From contig CAJNYU010003724.1 of NCBI GenBank assembly GCA_905331475.1, positions 1 to 64,000 on the forward strand: a DNA stretch of 64,000 bases, written 5' to 3'. This document shows, piece after piece, positions 50,446 to 61,499 of this stretch. Each line of letters begins with the position of its first letter. The stretch's first letter is position 1. Below the pieces are notes generated by a model that searched no databases, had not been told where the DNA came from, and was given only the letters and a program-made list of their open reading frames with translations. The stretch is from Rotaria socialis (Eukaryota; Rotifera; Eurotatoria; Philodinida; Philodinidae). Position numbers and translations under genes: made by a program.

Positions 50446-50547
50446 ATACCTTTTGAATTGATGTATTTTTACTTCGAATGTAGATAAAAAATCGAAAACT
50501 AGTGTTGATCCGCATATCAGTTCCTTGAACTTCTCGTGAACTCTGTC
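50446..50547 (+). repeat. Left arm of a 102-bp inverted repeat
   Basis: The reverse complement of this segment appears identical base for base to 51888-51989. Similarity stops abruptly at both ends. The arms are separated by about 1.34 kb. Confidence 0.85.
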
Positions 50548-50762
50548 TTAAGGAACTCATTAGACATACTGACGGCTCGACCCTACTTATTTTTCGTAAA
50601 ACTTCACAAAAATTTGATATTTCCTCAAAGTAGCCCTTCCTTGAAGAGATATTGGGTTTAGAAATTTGGAGAAACTGATTACAGATTCTGATTCGTTGAC
50701 CTCAATTACTTCTGATCAGCTTCTATAAAAAAAATCGTTATTTCACTGAAGTACCCTTTTCG
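50525..50762 (-). repeat. 119-bp repeat family, inverted copies
   Basis: On the minus strand two units start at about 50760 (AAAAGGGTACTTC) and 50642 (AAGGAAGGGCTACTT), about 119 bases apart. They share CTGTAATCAGTTTC and GATTTTTT with the plus-strand units at 47893-48240. Confidence 0.6.
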
Positions 50763-51113
50763 TATTAGGAAATTGCAATGCCACATTTTTGAGTTATCCA
50801 TTAGTTGTTAAATGGTATCTTAAGGATAGCTGTCCAATTCTACCTGTTCTTTAACAGGAATAGAGGGTTGTTGCAAAAAAAAATTTTCGATTAATCCTTG
50901 TCAATGATAAAAAATATGTCGTTGGAAACTAGGGTACAGAATTTTCCTATTGTTCAAGAGTTCTATAAGTAGCTTCATTAGTGTACTGAATATTTACCTC
51001 CTGATAAAGCTTCTATTCGGTTAGTAACATTTCGATATAAGTAAAAAGATTAATGGAAAGCATTACAAAGCTAAAAGAAAAAGTGCCCAGTAACTAACTC
51101 TAATTACATTAAT

Positions 51114-51210
51114 GTATGTTAAAGTACCTTGAAGTATGGTGAAGTACGGTAAAGTACCTTAAAGTACGGTGAAGTACGGTAAAGTACCTTGAAGTACCGT
51201 GGAGTATCTT
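51114..51210. repeat. 10-bp minisatellite, right array
   Basis: Nine tandem units of RAAGTACSKT (such as AAAGTACCTT, GAAGTACGGT) in perfect 10-base register. It is the same unit family as the array at 47176-47230. Confidence 0.85.
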
Positions 51211-51430
51211 AGGGCCCCCCTCAGAAAAGCTGATTTTTCGAAAAAAACCGAAATCGAGTTTTTATCATAGGAAGATTCCCCGTGATCTCCTCTTTCAGAG
51301 TATATATAATTATTTGAAAAAAAGGTTAAGTTTTGACAGACTTATTGAAGAAATACTCTTTCATTTCCCTTACTCCCACACACCTTTCTAAAAATTCCTA
51401 AATGTTGGTGTTAAAACATGGGTCTCAAGC

Positions 51431-51744
51431 AGAAAAATTGCTATAACTTTCGTTTGGTTTTAGCTTTCCCAGTTATTTTATTTTATTTTAAAGCTCTCAA
51501 TTATAGCTAACTTTTTATCAGACGGATTTTCGATATTGGATTCCTGGACTGAGAAAAGTCCGATTTAGTGCTTTTTTTATACCTACTTTGGCAGTCATAC
51601 CGAGTAAAATGCTTATAAAAAATGAACAGAAGGGAATTTCAAAATTCTGTCTGATAAAAAGTTGCGTATGCAGACTAGCTTTAATTTAAAACCAACCCGA
51701 CCTCGGATAGCTCTCATAGTCATGAAGTTATAACAATTCTCCTG
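51431..51744. repeat. Imperfect inverted repeat, arms about 95 bp
   Basis: Arms at 51431-51523 and 51649-51744 share GTCTGATAAAAAGTT, TAGCTTTAA, AAAACCAA and GAAGTTATAACAATT in opposite orientation. It is nested between the arms of the 102-bp inverted repeat. Confidence 0.55.
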
Positions 51745-51887
51745 GAAGCCACAAAACAAGTCGTAAGTTCAGTTTAGTAAGGTATACATGGCTGAAATTT
51801 TTACCACAAGCGTTTCTCACTACCATCATGTATCCCTGAAAGTTTCAGCTCAAACCTATGCTCAAAAGTGGGAAGTCGATTCTGGAN

Positions 51888-51989
51888 GACAGAGTTCACG
51901 AGAAGTTCAAGGAACTGATATGCGGATCAACACTAGTTTTCGATTTTTTATCTACATTCGAAGTAAAAATACATCAATTCAAAAGGTAT
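51888..51989 (-). repeat. Right arm of the 102-bp inverted repeat
   Basis: Reverse-complement twin of 50446-50547. The single ambiguous base of the window (N at 51887) lies immediately outside this arm. Confidence 0.85.
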
Positions 51990-52791
51990 GAAGTATCATG
52001 TTTCCCCTTGTTTCAAGCGCTTCGTTCAAATCACTTACTTAAAACTGCATTCTATCGTATTGATAGGATTTATTTAGTCACGAGGTAATATTGTGTGTGT
52101 GTGTGTGTTTGGGCCGAGTGCAGTTGTAGATGTGAATGTTATCAAACCAAGATAGCACACAAACCGAAATTCACATTCACACGTCACATCCTTAATCAGT
52201 AATTTACGCAAGCCGCGTTTACACTCACTAGTTACTAAACACAATTGCATGCTAAACCCTAATAAAACGCAGCTAACAGTTTTCAAGAGTATTAGATAAG
52301 TATCATCCATTCATCTACGCGCGCACACATTTTCTTCTGAATAATGTAAACACACAATCTCTGATCACGAAGTTCAAGTGTCTCAATAGCAATATAAATT
52401 GTTTTGTGACCATCTATAGATAGTGTACTGAGAAAAAATGCAGCTTGCATAGAAAAGATGATTCCTAAACTAAGTATCGAAGCATCAGGGGAAATGAAAA
52501 AAGTTAAATTTTCAAGACGTTAAAAGGATAATTTTTCTATATTGTGTTTGTTTTCTAGATGCATTAAAGTACAATGTGCTTGACGGCAGGAAAATAATAC
52601 GACATGGTTGGCTAAGAGAGCTGCCAATACAATTGAGAGTAAGCAACGTCCATGTTCTGCCAAGTGATGTCGTCGATCTTTTAAATCATGCAACTCTTTT
52701 TTTCTCTTTTGTTTGTCTTATATTACGCATTACTCAATAATTTCTATCCGTTATAAGCATACTCTTTATTTGTCGGAAGTAACGCAACACT
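51990..52791. other. Spacer with a (TG)n microsatellite
   Basis: About 0.8 kb with a (GT)n run at 52092-52108 and no recognised gene. Confidence 0.4.
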
Positions 52792-53037
52792 ATGGGTTGT
52801 GCCAATTCAACAGATTCATCTGCACCAGTTGGTAATAGTTAGCCGTATTGTAATGAATAAATTATTTTTATTGAATATTTTTATTCACAAGTTCAAAATA
52901 ATACACAAAGATCGTCAAACAGAGACAATGATAGTGGAGGTTACAGCAGAAACGACAACGGTGACAATGACGACGATTTGAATAACTATAATTTGATTAC
53001 TATGGGGACGATTCCTATGATGATGTCGACAACATAG
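52792..53037 (+). CDS. Possible small N-myristoylated, Asp/Asn-rich protein, two exons
   Basis: ATG 52792 opens MGCANSTDSSAPVG. Gly2-Cys3 and Ser at position 6 suit N-myristoylation plus palmitoylation. A GGTAATAG donor follows, and CACAAG|TT near 52890 is an in-phase acceptor leading to VQNNTQRSSNRDNDSGG and an acidic stretch (NGDNDDDLNNY). The annotated frame stops at 53035-53037. A one-base shift instead gives a more acidic tail (DYYGDDSYDDVDNIV) to 53060. So either the last few codons are frameshifted or the gene is decaying. No family was recognised. It would be a membrane-tethered disordered peptide if expressed. Confidence 0.33.
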
Positions 53038-53060
53038 TAAATCAAAGCACAGATGTTTAG

Positions 53061-53963
53061 TTTGTTCAATAACAGTTTTCTATTTTACACTACTTTGTTT
53101 TCGCGATTTCTTATGCTATGTTTGTCTTATTCTATTCACAAAAATTCAATCACGCATAATATGAAATTGTATTTTGATACTGTCTGTAGCTGTTTTTGAG
53201 ATCATTTTTCAAAACATTCATCAAAATATAATATAACACATTTATTGATTTATTTTTATTCATAGGAAACGAAAGTGGTATTGGCAATATTTTTTAAAGA
53301 TATCGTGTGAATGTGAGTGTATGCAATTCTTTTCCGTACTCTTACTTCACATCCACACCCACAGTCAAGTTTTTTTGCTTTAGCGACACTTGGATAAATT
53401 GTTTCATTTGGATTTTATCTATCATGTCTGTTAGGTAGCCTGGTGGACGAAGAGATTTCATTTTTTCGCTCTAAACTTTAACACTCGCTTTCGATCGTGT
53501 TTCACAAATAGCACCAAACACTCTGAGCACCGATTCAATTCTTGTCTATTACACTCTACAATACGATATAGACTTCCAATATCAGGTAATCTCTTAGTTC
53601 GTGAGTATGTTTGTTTTTATATGCAGATACTCAGCTTATGAAATCGTTGGAACTGAATGGAACCAACCGATTTCATTGTTTTCAGGCTTCTGGAAGGATT
53701 GATCTGGATAGCTACATAAACATCACATCAGTTTTATCTTCATCGTAACTAGCCTGCTAAACTACTACCGTATAATTCCGATCAACGAAAATCTTTGAAT
53801 TCTTTGAGACAAAACTAGAGTAATCCAATTTTATTCAGAATCGAAATTTTCAAGTCGCATCAATTTCAATCGGATGATGATAGTGTCTCAACAGGCATGG
53901 TATGTGATTAGTTTTCTTCGATTCGGAGCAAGATTTTAATTATAATAAAACACATCAAATCAT
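53061..53963. other. Intergenic, 0.9 kb, nothing recognised
   Basis: AT-rich spacer containing the 3' flank of the minus-strand decarboxylase. No repeats or genes were seen. Confidence 0.35.
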
Positions 53964-55811
53964 TCACACCGATCCAATCGTCTTCAGAATGGCAAATTCA
54001 TCCGTACTGAGTAGCTCACGAGCGACTTGAATCATTTGTTCGATGAATTTATCCATGTCCGTGAGTCTCGTTCGATGATTCGTGATGCACATTCTCAAAG
54101 CAAATGTATTCGTACCAATGACAAACGGTGAAACAATGGCAATGCCTCGTTCTTGTATCATTGTCAATAAACGTTTATTAAATTTATTTAACATGTCATT
54201 TTCATCGATTGTATTTGACTGACGTACAATATAACGAAAGCAAACAATATTTAATGTTACTTTGGCCAACAATTCGAATTGATTTGAATGCTGTTCAATT
54301 AAATGAGCAAAATACAACGCTTGATCAACATTTTGCTCCATAATACGACCAAATCGTTCGATTCCATATGTTTTCAATGTCATCCAGACTTTTACGGCTT
54401 TCGTATTGCGTGAAAGTTCAAGACCATAATCACTGAAAAAATGTTCGCCTTCACTCGGTGTTATACCACCGTCCATCAATGTCAAATAGGATACTGTTGG
54501 TTGAACAAATGTCGAACGATGTAATTCACCATCGCGCACAAGAATACAACCGCATTCGTATGGAACAGAAAGCCATTTATGCAGATCGAAAGCGATCGAA
54601 TCGGCTCGTTCCAAGCCGGTGAACAATGGCCGAAGACGTCGTGAACAACATGCAACTGCACCAATAGCACCATCAACATGAAACCAGAGATCATTCGGAC
54701 GACGAGCACAAATATCAGCTAAACCTTGTAGATCATCAATGGCTCCAGTGCCGACCGTACCGGCTGAACCGACAATAAAACCACACGTGTTCGGATCAAT
54801 ACACGCCTCTAATGCCTGAAGAAAAATCATCTAATTAGAACGGAAAACATGGCTGATTGTAAATACCTGTAGATCAATTTGTCGTTGTTCATTTGTCGAA
54901 ACATAAACAATATTTTCTTTATTGATACCGAGTAGATTGGCAGCTCGAATAATACAACTGTGAGCATCTTTCGTACAGTAGATGATCATAGTTCGCTCGT
55001 GAAATTTTTTTCTGGCCACTGCCAAAGCAATAATTGTAGCCACTGATGTACCACTGACGAGAATGCCCGAACTTGTTTCATCATTTGGAAAACCAATCAG
55101 TTGTTTCAGCCACGACAACACTTTGCGTTCTAAATAGATACTTGCTTGTTGACCACCCCAAGACATAGTATTCATTGTTCCAGTTATAAATTCTGCTAGA
55201 GCTCCAATCGTTGAACCGGTACCGTAGACATGACCCCAAAAAAGAGGATGAATATTACCAATCACATAAGGAAGAATCATCGTGAAAACTTCATCATAGA
55301 CTTGCCACGGTGATTGACCTTGAAGTGGAAGATCACCATTAAGAATAGTTTCTTTGATTGTTAATGGTAATGGGCGCCACGTTGGTCGGAGTCGAACATC
55401 CCGCATGTAGTCGATCATATTGTCCATAATTTTATGCCCTAGTAATCGTAGATCATTCCAATCGGATGGATCGAGTGAGATTTCGTCTGCTGTATTCGTT
55501 TCGAGCCTTAATTCAATTATAAACGACCACAATTTCTCATAGTTTCGACTACCGAAACGTACTGGAAACGATATTTCAAGATTTTCATCGACTGTAACAC
55601 GAATATTCGATATTGATGTTTCGAGTAAATCAATGATCAATACATTGAATTCATCGACTGTCTCACAGAGACGATGCGTCAATGTTGAGCAGTGATCGTT
55701 ATTCAATGAAACGATTCGTATCAATATGCCATGATGATGAAGTTCGATATTGAGACATTCATTCGAATCGCGTACCAATTGAAGGTAATAGTTGTCGTTT
55801 AGTGGATACAT
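53964..55811 (-). CDS. PLP-dependent group II (aromatic amino acid-type) decarboxylase, two exons
   Basis: Exons 55811-54867 and 54815-53964 are joined in phase 0 across a 51-nt GT-AG intron, giving 598 residues. The enzyme should decarboxylate an amino acid using pyridoxal phosphate. Visible features: HPLFWGHVYGTGS near residue 195; GGQQASIYLERKVLSWL; SGTSVATIIAL; WFHVDGAIGAVA with the PLP-ring Asp near 363; and FDLHKWLSVPYECG with the Schiff-base Lys near 395. The C-terminal small domain has FALRMCITNHRT. The first roughly 110 residues are an extra domain not found in ordinary AADC enzymes. The large domain looks closer to bacterial aromatic or glutamate-type decarboxylases than to animal DOPA decarboxylase, so transfer is possible. 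The substrate cannot be named from sequence. Confidence 0.85.
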
Positions 55812-57189
55812 GTCTTAATGGAAAAAGTCGGTGTTGTTATCGCAATTAGTTGTTATCACGCTTTCAGTGAGAAAATGATGAGGCAGAATGAGTAAAATAA
55901 AAGTCAAACAATACTTGAGATTAGTGATATCGAAGTCATGATTACAAGACTCGTAGTAGTCTTTGTTTTTTTTGCTTCATCAATTTTAAATAGAAGTGAG
56001 ATTTCAGAATCCATGACGTTACGATGATGAAGACATAAACTACATAATTTCTAACATAGCTATAAACAGAAGACTTTTGATAAATCGCAACATAGGCAAC
56101 AGAATAAGAGGTTTGAAGCAAGGACTCGAACAGTCTAGGTTTTGAAAATTTCTTTGTTTCTTATCAGATTCGTCAAAAAATCGTTTCAATTCCCTCAACG
56201 TAACAATCATCTCACCGATCTACCATTTGTACTAATACCCGCCAACACACCCACCCAGGATTATGACTAGGAACGATATTTATGTGTTAATTTATTTTAA
56301 ATTTAAATTAACTACTTCCCTGTGCTAACGCATTTGCGCTAAGTGTAGCTGATCATAAATATATAAAACCTACTTTGCTAGGAGTGACCAAAATTGATAG
56401 AAAATTGAAATTGAAATTGGAATTCGCTTTGTACCGACTCAGTACACTTTCTGAAAATCCTAAATCAAGCCAATCTGCCTCCTGTTTAAAATTCAGATAT
56501 GATTGACTTTGACTTAATCGAGCCAAATTATTTAACTATTCGGTTCGAATTCGTTCGTCACTGGATTTATTTTCTATTAGTTACTGGAGAAGACTAAATA
56601 TAACCAAATAACCAAAAGGAATTATGAGCTTCATAACGATATACGTTGGATATACGAATAGCTTATCGAAACTTGAAGATTTGAAAGAATTTTTATAGTA
56701 AGCTGTCTTCAAAAAGACTGTATTTGGAGAATAAACTAAGCCGTAAATTTCGCCTATTGCATGTAACCCTATGTTTTTTTATGCTGAAATGCTTTTAATG
56801 TAAAATCTTTCTAAATTCCTAAAACAAACAAACAATATTATGTAAAAAGAACATACTTTTTCAGATTCAGCTACTGATAAATCTTGTTTTCTACGGTAGT
56901 TATTTCTACGATGTAGCAATGATGACTCTACTTTTAAAAATACTATTCTTAAACCTAACCCACCCCAGTGTTTGTATTCGTTGCATGCCTAAGCTGAATT
57001 CAAGTTTCAACTTTGACACCACTGACATCTCTATGATTATCTCTTAAAGTGGTGCAATATCGGATTGTCACATTAGGTTTCAAGTAGATATAGCATGCAG
57101 CATTTTCTGAAGGATTCTTTGTACGTTGGAATGAATATTATTTGAAAGTTTTAAAATTGAAATCATAATTCATCAATGATGATACATCA
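55812..57189. other. Intergenic, 1.4 kb, nothing recognised
   Basis: Promoter side of the decarboxylase gene and the 3' flank of the sialidase pseudogene. AT-rich, with no supported gene. Confidence 0.35.
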
Positions 57190-57700
57190 ATGGTTTTTCA
57201 GTTTGACTGTGAACTATACTGAATGTTAACAAATCAGGAGGTACACCAATTATACTTCCTTGTTCGTATAAAACACCAATGAGTTTATTATGCATCAACG
57301 TCAAAAATGAATAGCCGGATGAACCTGAACAAATCGATTTAATATAGGACCATCTTTCACCATTATCCGTGCTGATATGTAACGAGATTTGTACGAATTA
57401 TGGATGTTGCAGCTATACCAGAATAAAACATCTGATTTGATTTTGGACCATAGATTGTTGAACCTTCACACCCATGCAACGGTTGTATCAATGTATTCAA
57501 TAAAACAACTTTTTTAAATGTTATTCAACCATCATCACTATAGGCACCAATAACTGTTGTACTATATGAACGAGCATTAACAAATATTGAATTGACGCGT
57601 GGTAACAATTCTACAGCTTGACCTACATTGGAAAAATAATCATCTAACCTATACTCTCCACCTAAATGCCATTTATCTACTTGGCCGTCGAAATCATTGA
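57190..57700 (-). pseudogene. Sialidase (BNR / Asp-box) gene fragment
   Basis: The minus strand encodes a recognisable sialidase C-terminal half. In order it shows QVDKWHLGGEYRLDDYFSN, QAVELLPRVNSIFVNARS, IGAYSDDG, LIQPLHGCEGSTIYGP, then an Asp box STDNGERWSYIKS after a frame change, and LTLMHNKLIGVLYEQGS. In-frame stops (after YSDDG) and at least one frameshift (before STDNG) break it, and the front half is missing. Intact relatives hydrolyse terminal sialic acids from glycans. This copy cannot make an active enzyme. Confidence 0.65.
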
Positions 57701-59006
57701 GCATGACAAAATTTCTTCAAAAAGTATCTCACACTATGTTGACTTTATCATTCTACTAGATAACAAACTTCTATCTTCCATTTATTTTACATATCTCTAC
57801 GTTTTGAGTGTTTCATCTATTTCTTTTTTCTTCTCGGGCATTATATGAATCAACATTTGAAATATCAAGAATGGTTTTAATTCATAAACGTAAGATTAAT
57901 TTCAAGGAGTTTCACAGAGACTGTCCATCTATACATGTACACTGATGTCATTGCAATACGTAAGATAAACATCTTTACAATGAAAGATAAAAAAAAGCAT
58001 TCACATTTTTATTTTGTGTAAAAGTTTTTAAAATTTTCATTCTGATTCTAAACTCTAAAGTCACTATCAATTCCTATGTATTATTTTAACTCAGCAAAAT
58101 GTCGAATTACACAAATCTAAAGTCTATCATACGAATGCAAATAACGATAAAAAATTAACTATACGATACATGCATGTACGAGAAAAATAATTTCACAAAT
58201 ATGGACTTCAGATAAATACATTAATATTGCAAACAGTAATGGTGGTATAACTATTCATAAAGTAACTGTCGTTTTTATTGCTTTTCATCGTGCAAAGATA
58301 CAAACATGTACATGCTTCGCTAGTCCCTCAGTGTACAATAATCACAATTAACATATGTTCATTTATTTTTAGTATCATTTAATAAACTTTCATCAGCAGC
58401 TGAATATTTTGAATGAAAATAATTTTCAATAGTTTCTTGTGTCGAATCTGATAGAAAATTTGTGTCAGTGAAAATAGGTTGCATTATTGAATCATATATA
58501 TCAAAGCAAAAAATGTTCGAAAAAACAAATTAATTGAATGTTTACAATTGAAAAAGAATAAATGAATAAGTGATGTTTTTGATCGCACAGGGATAAATTA
58601 CTGTTGAAATTACACTATTAATTTAAGTTGAAAAGAAATCATCTATTATTGCAATTTTGGTTGATTTTTCTGTTAAAAAATCAGTCGACAAATTATTCGA
58701 AAAACATTGCTTTTTCCTCTTTACCAAATCGATCGTAAGAAATAGCATGTACCATTATTTACTTCTTGATAATGATTCAATATGCAGATCAAAATTATCT
58801 ACTCTTGTTTTACTTGCCATGATCGTTTCCTTTATTCCTCTCATTCATGGCCGTGCATTCTTTCTTGATCTTCTTTCTCGATCTATCTCTTTCTCATATA
58901 TAGGGGTCAAATAATCCTACAATACATTATCAGTATACGTGAATGTGGAATGTTTGTTCGCATCATATTAACATATCTAATGTAATTGAGGAAATTTTGA
59001 CTTTGA
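57701..59006. other. Intergenic, 1.3 kb, nothing firmly recognised
   Basis: AT-rich DNA. A 41-codon minus-strand frame at 58359-58484 (ending SAADESLLNDTKNK) looks protein-like but is too short to call. Confidence 0.3.
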
Positions 59007-59583
59007 ATGTATATGTCGTAGGATAGATTAAAATCCAGTACAGTTTTAAATCGAACTAGGACAGATTAAAATTTTAATTTTTCCTAGTTCAGATTAAAAT
59101 CTTAAAGTGAACTAGTTGACTTCGAAATGCATTTTAATCTCAGCTAGTTGACTTAAAATTTTGATCTGAACTAGGAAAAATCAAAATATTTTAAACTGAA
59201 CTAGAACAGTTTCAAATATTTTAATCTGAACCAGGACAGATTAAAATATTTTGATTTGAACTAGTTCAGATTGAAATATACACATTTGGATGGATAATAG
59301 GTGAAAGTGAAGGCGAGCGCGAGGACGCGGGTAATAGTTCCATCTTCACTCATCATCATTCACCATAGACCCTTGTCGTCACCCCAACGCGTATCTTCAA
59401 CCAGCCAGCCACGGATAATTTGACTAAACATTTTAATGTGTCCTAGTTCAGATCAAAATTTTAAAGTCAACTAGTTGAGATTAAAATGCATTTCGAAGTC
59501 AACTAGTTCACTTTAAAATTTTAATCTGTCCTAGTTCGATTTAAAACTGTACTGGATTTTAATCTATCCTACGACATATACAT
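59007..59583. mobile_element. Fold-back element with about 71-bp identical termini, 577 bp
   Basis: The termini are inverted repeats starting ATGTATATGTCGTAGGATAG. The first 71 bases of each arm look identical, and the weaker arm match continues to about 59170 and 59430. The arms are packed with tandem and inverted copies of a CTAGTTCAGATTAAAATTTT-like motif. The unique, GC-richer centre is about 59290-59425. There is no coding capacity. Possible target sequence TATA at both ends is part of the palindrome, so a duplication cannot be separated. Confidence 0.78.
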
Positions 59584-59657
59584 GCTATTGAGTCGGAAAT
59601 CATTGCACATAATATGTTATTATTATCAATACAATCTCGTTTTTTTTCAGATCCAAC

Positions 59658-60442
59658 ATGTCAGACATTACATTCGTTAGTACGATTGAATTGTTATCCG
59701 TCGAACTTTGGGAAGAAATTTTTGAATATTTTAGTCCAATGGATTTGTGATATTCATTTCGTGGCATAAATAGAGAACTTGATCTGATCGTTGATCGAAC
59801 AGTGTTATATTTAAATTTTAGAAAACAAGGTACTCATAATTACTTTATGAAAAATATTTTACCATCAATGAATGTTGATAATGCTCGATCATTAAAATTT
59901 AGAGAGAATAATGAAGTAAAACATTTTTTTTCTCGAGCATTTCTCTAAATTCATTGGCTCAACTTCGTTTATTATCATTTGGTCAGATGTATTGTTTCAA
60001 TAATCATTTTTTTACATTCTGGAATCAAATTTCGTTTTTGAAGTATTTACAATCATTAGAAATTATTTATTGGGGCAATATGGGACCTAGTAATTGCGTT
60101 AACGAAAAGAAATTTATTATTCGCGCGATATTTAATAACGATTGTTATCCATTGTTGAAATTTTTTATAATTAGTACTACTGGTTCCGACCAAGGTGGGT
60201 ATACTATACCATCATCAATGGCAACAACTAAAACAACAAATATTCAAAATTTATCACTAGATACATTGACTTTCGATGATTTAATTAAGCTACTGCCTGC
60301 TATGCAAAATGTTAAATCATTTCGTATTGACTACAAATTATGTTATGACGATAGATCTAATATACAACATGAGTCAATGATAATTTACAAGCCATTGGTA
60401 ACTCATTGCATCTCTTTATATATGAAATTGATACGATTTTAA
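59658..60442 (+). pseudogene. F-box protein pseudogene
   Basis: ATG 59658 begins MSDITFVSTIELLSVELWEE, running into an F-box (IFEYFSPMDL). This is interrupted by TGA at 59748 and continues in frame as YSFRGINRELDLIVDRTVLYL. After a second stop near 59946 a shifted frame carries LAQLRLLSFGQMYC and leucine-rich segments (IQNLSLDTLTFDDLIKLLP) to 60442. It belongs to the same general F-box/LRR class as the gene at 24550 but is more decayed. The fold-back element ends 75 bases upstream. Confidence 0.65.
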
Positions 60443-61499
60443 TATAGAAAAAAATGTTTAATATGTTATTCTTGCTGTTTTTAATGAAGCAAAATGCAGA
60501 ATTCGGAAATTTGAACTATCTATATGAATGGTTCAGATATGATAATTAGTTTTGAAGCTATTTTTCTATAAAAAAAATAGCTAAACTAAGGAAGCGAAAG
60601 CTGAAACCAGGGATAAAAAGATCGATTTGTCTTAATTTTATAACAAAAACAAATTTAATTCCTGTCAACCGGTTTTATATTCAAAATTATGTATTTTTAA
60701 AAATTAGATGAACGATGTGGTTGGCAAATAAAAATCATATTCGATTCATTTGATTATAATTAAATAAGGAACAAAGATGGCGAATAACGTTTTTTTACTT
60801 GTGGTTTAAGGATAATTCGATCTTCATTAACTTGAATTTGATTATCTTTCATTGTAAATTAAACAAAAAGAAGCGAATCTTTTCCTTATTTAAAATATTC
60901 TTTCATCAGTAAATTAATAAATAATTGTAATATTGATTTATAAACATGTTCAATATCAAATTAAGTACGATCCTTCCTAGAAAATTCTTTCGTAAGTTTG
61001 ACGTTTATTGCCGTACGTGGTTGCCCTAATATGCTCGTTCAAGAAAGTACACAAAATATGATGTTAAAACCACGATAATTTCTTTTTATTAAAATACTGT
61101 TGCATCAGATATATGTTTAAAGTATCAAGTTGAACTGATTATTTTACTTGCTTTGAATTAAGTGAACATTCAAGATGAAGACATAAAAATAGTTCTATTC
61201 CATTTAAATGTAAGAAGTTTGAAACGAAAGAGAGAGAGAGAGAGCAGTCTTTTAGTAGTGGTATAATGCTTTTATTTATGCTATGAGCGAACATTGCTCC
61301 TGTAGCGCGAAAGAAAAACAGCTTGAAAGAGCGTTTGATGAGGACTAACTAATAAAGATAGGTGACACGAAACGCGCAAAAAGAACACCACTAGAAGTGA
61401 CATCAATCATGAAAATGAAAAAACATATAATGTGGACAGTGAATGAGAGAAAAAGAAAGACTAGCATATTTATATCAACGATAGGTGGCCTTCGGCCAA
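60443..61499. other. Intergenic, 1.1 kb, with a (GA)n microsatellite
   Basis: Contains a GA-dinucleotide run at 61229-61244. No gene was seen. Confidence 0.4.

Noticed and set aside
47176-51210. Telomeric or subtelomeric repeat array
   Set aside because: The 10-bp unit (RAAGTACSKT) does not resemble G-rich telomere repeats, and unique genes lie on both sides.
51788-52088. Two overlapping plus-strand frames crossing the N at 51887
   Set aside because: They consist of the 102-bp inverted-repeat arm and flanks, with no protein signature.
58359-58484. 41-codon minus-strand frame ending SAADESLLNDTKNK
   Set aside because: Protein-like composition, but too short and isolated; it could be a leftover 3' exon of a lost gene.
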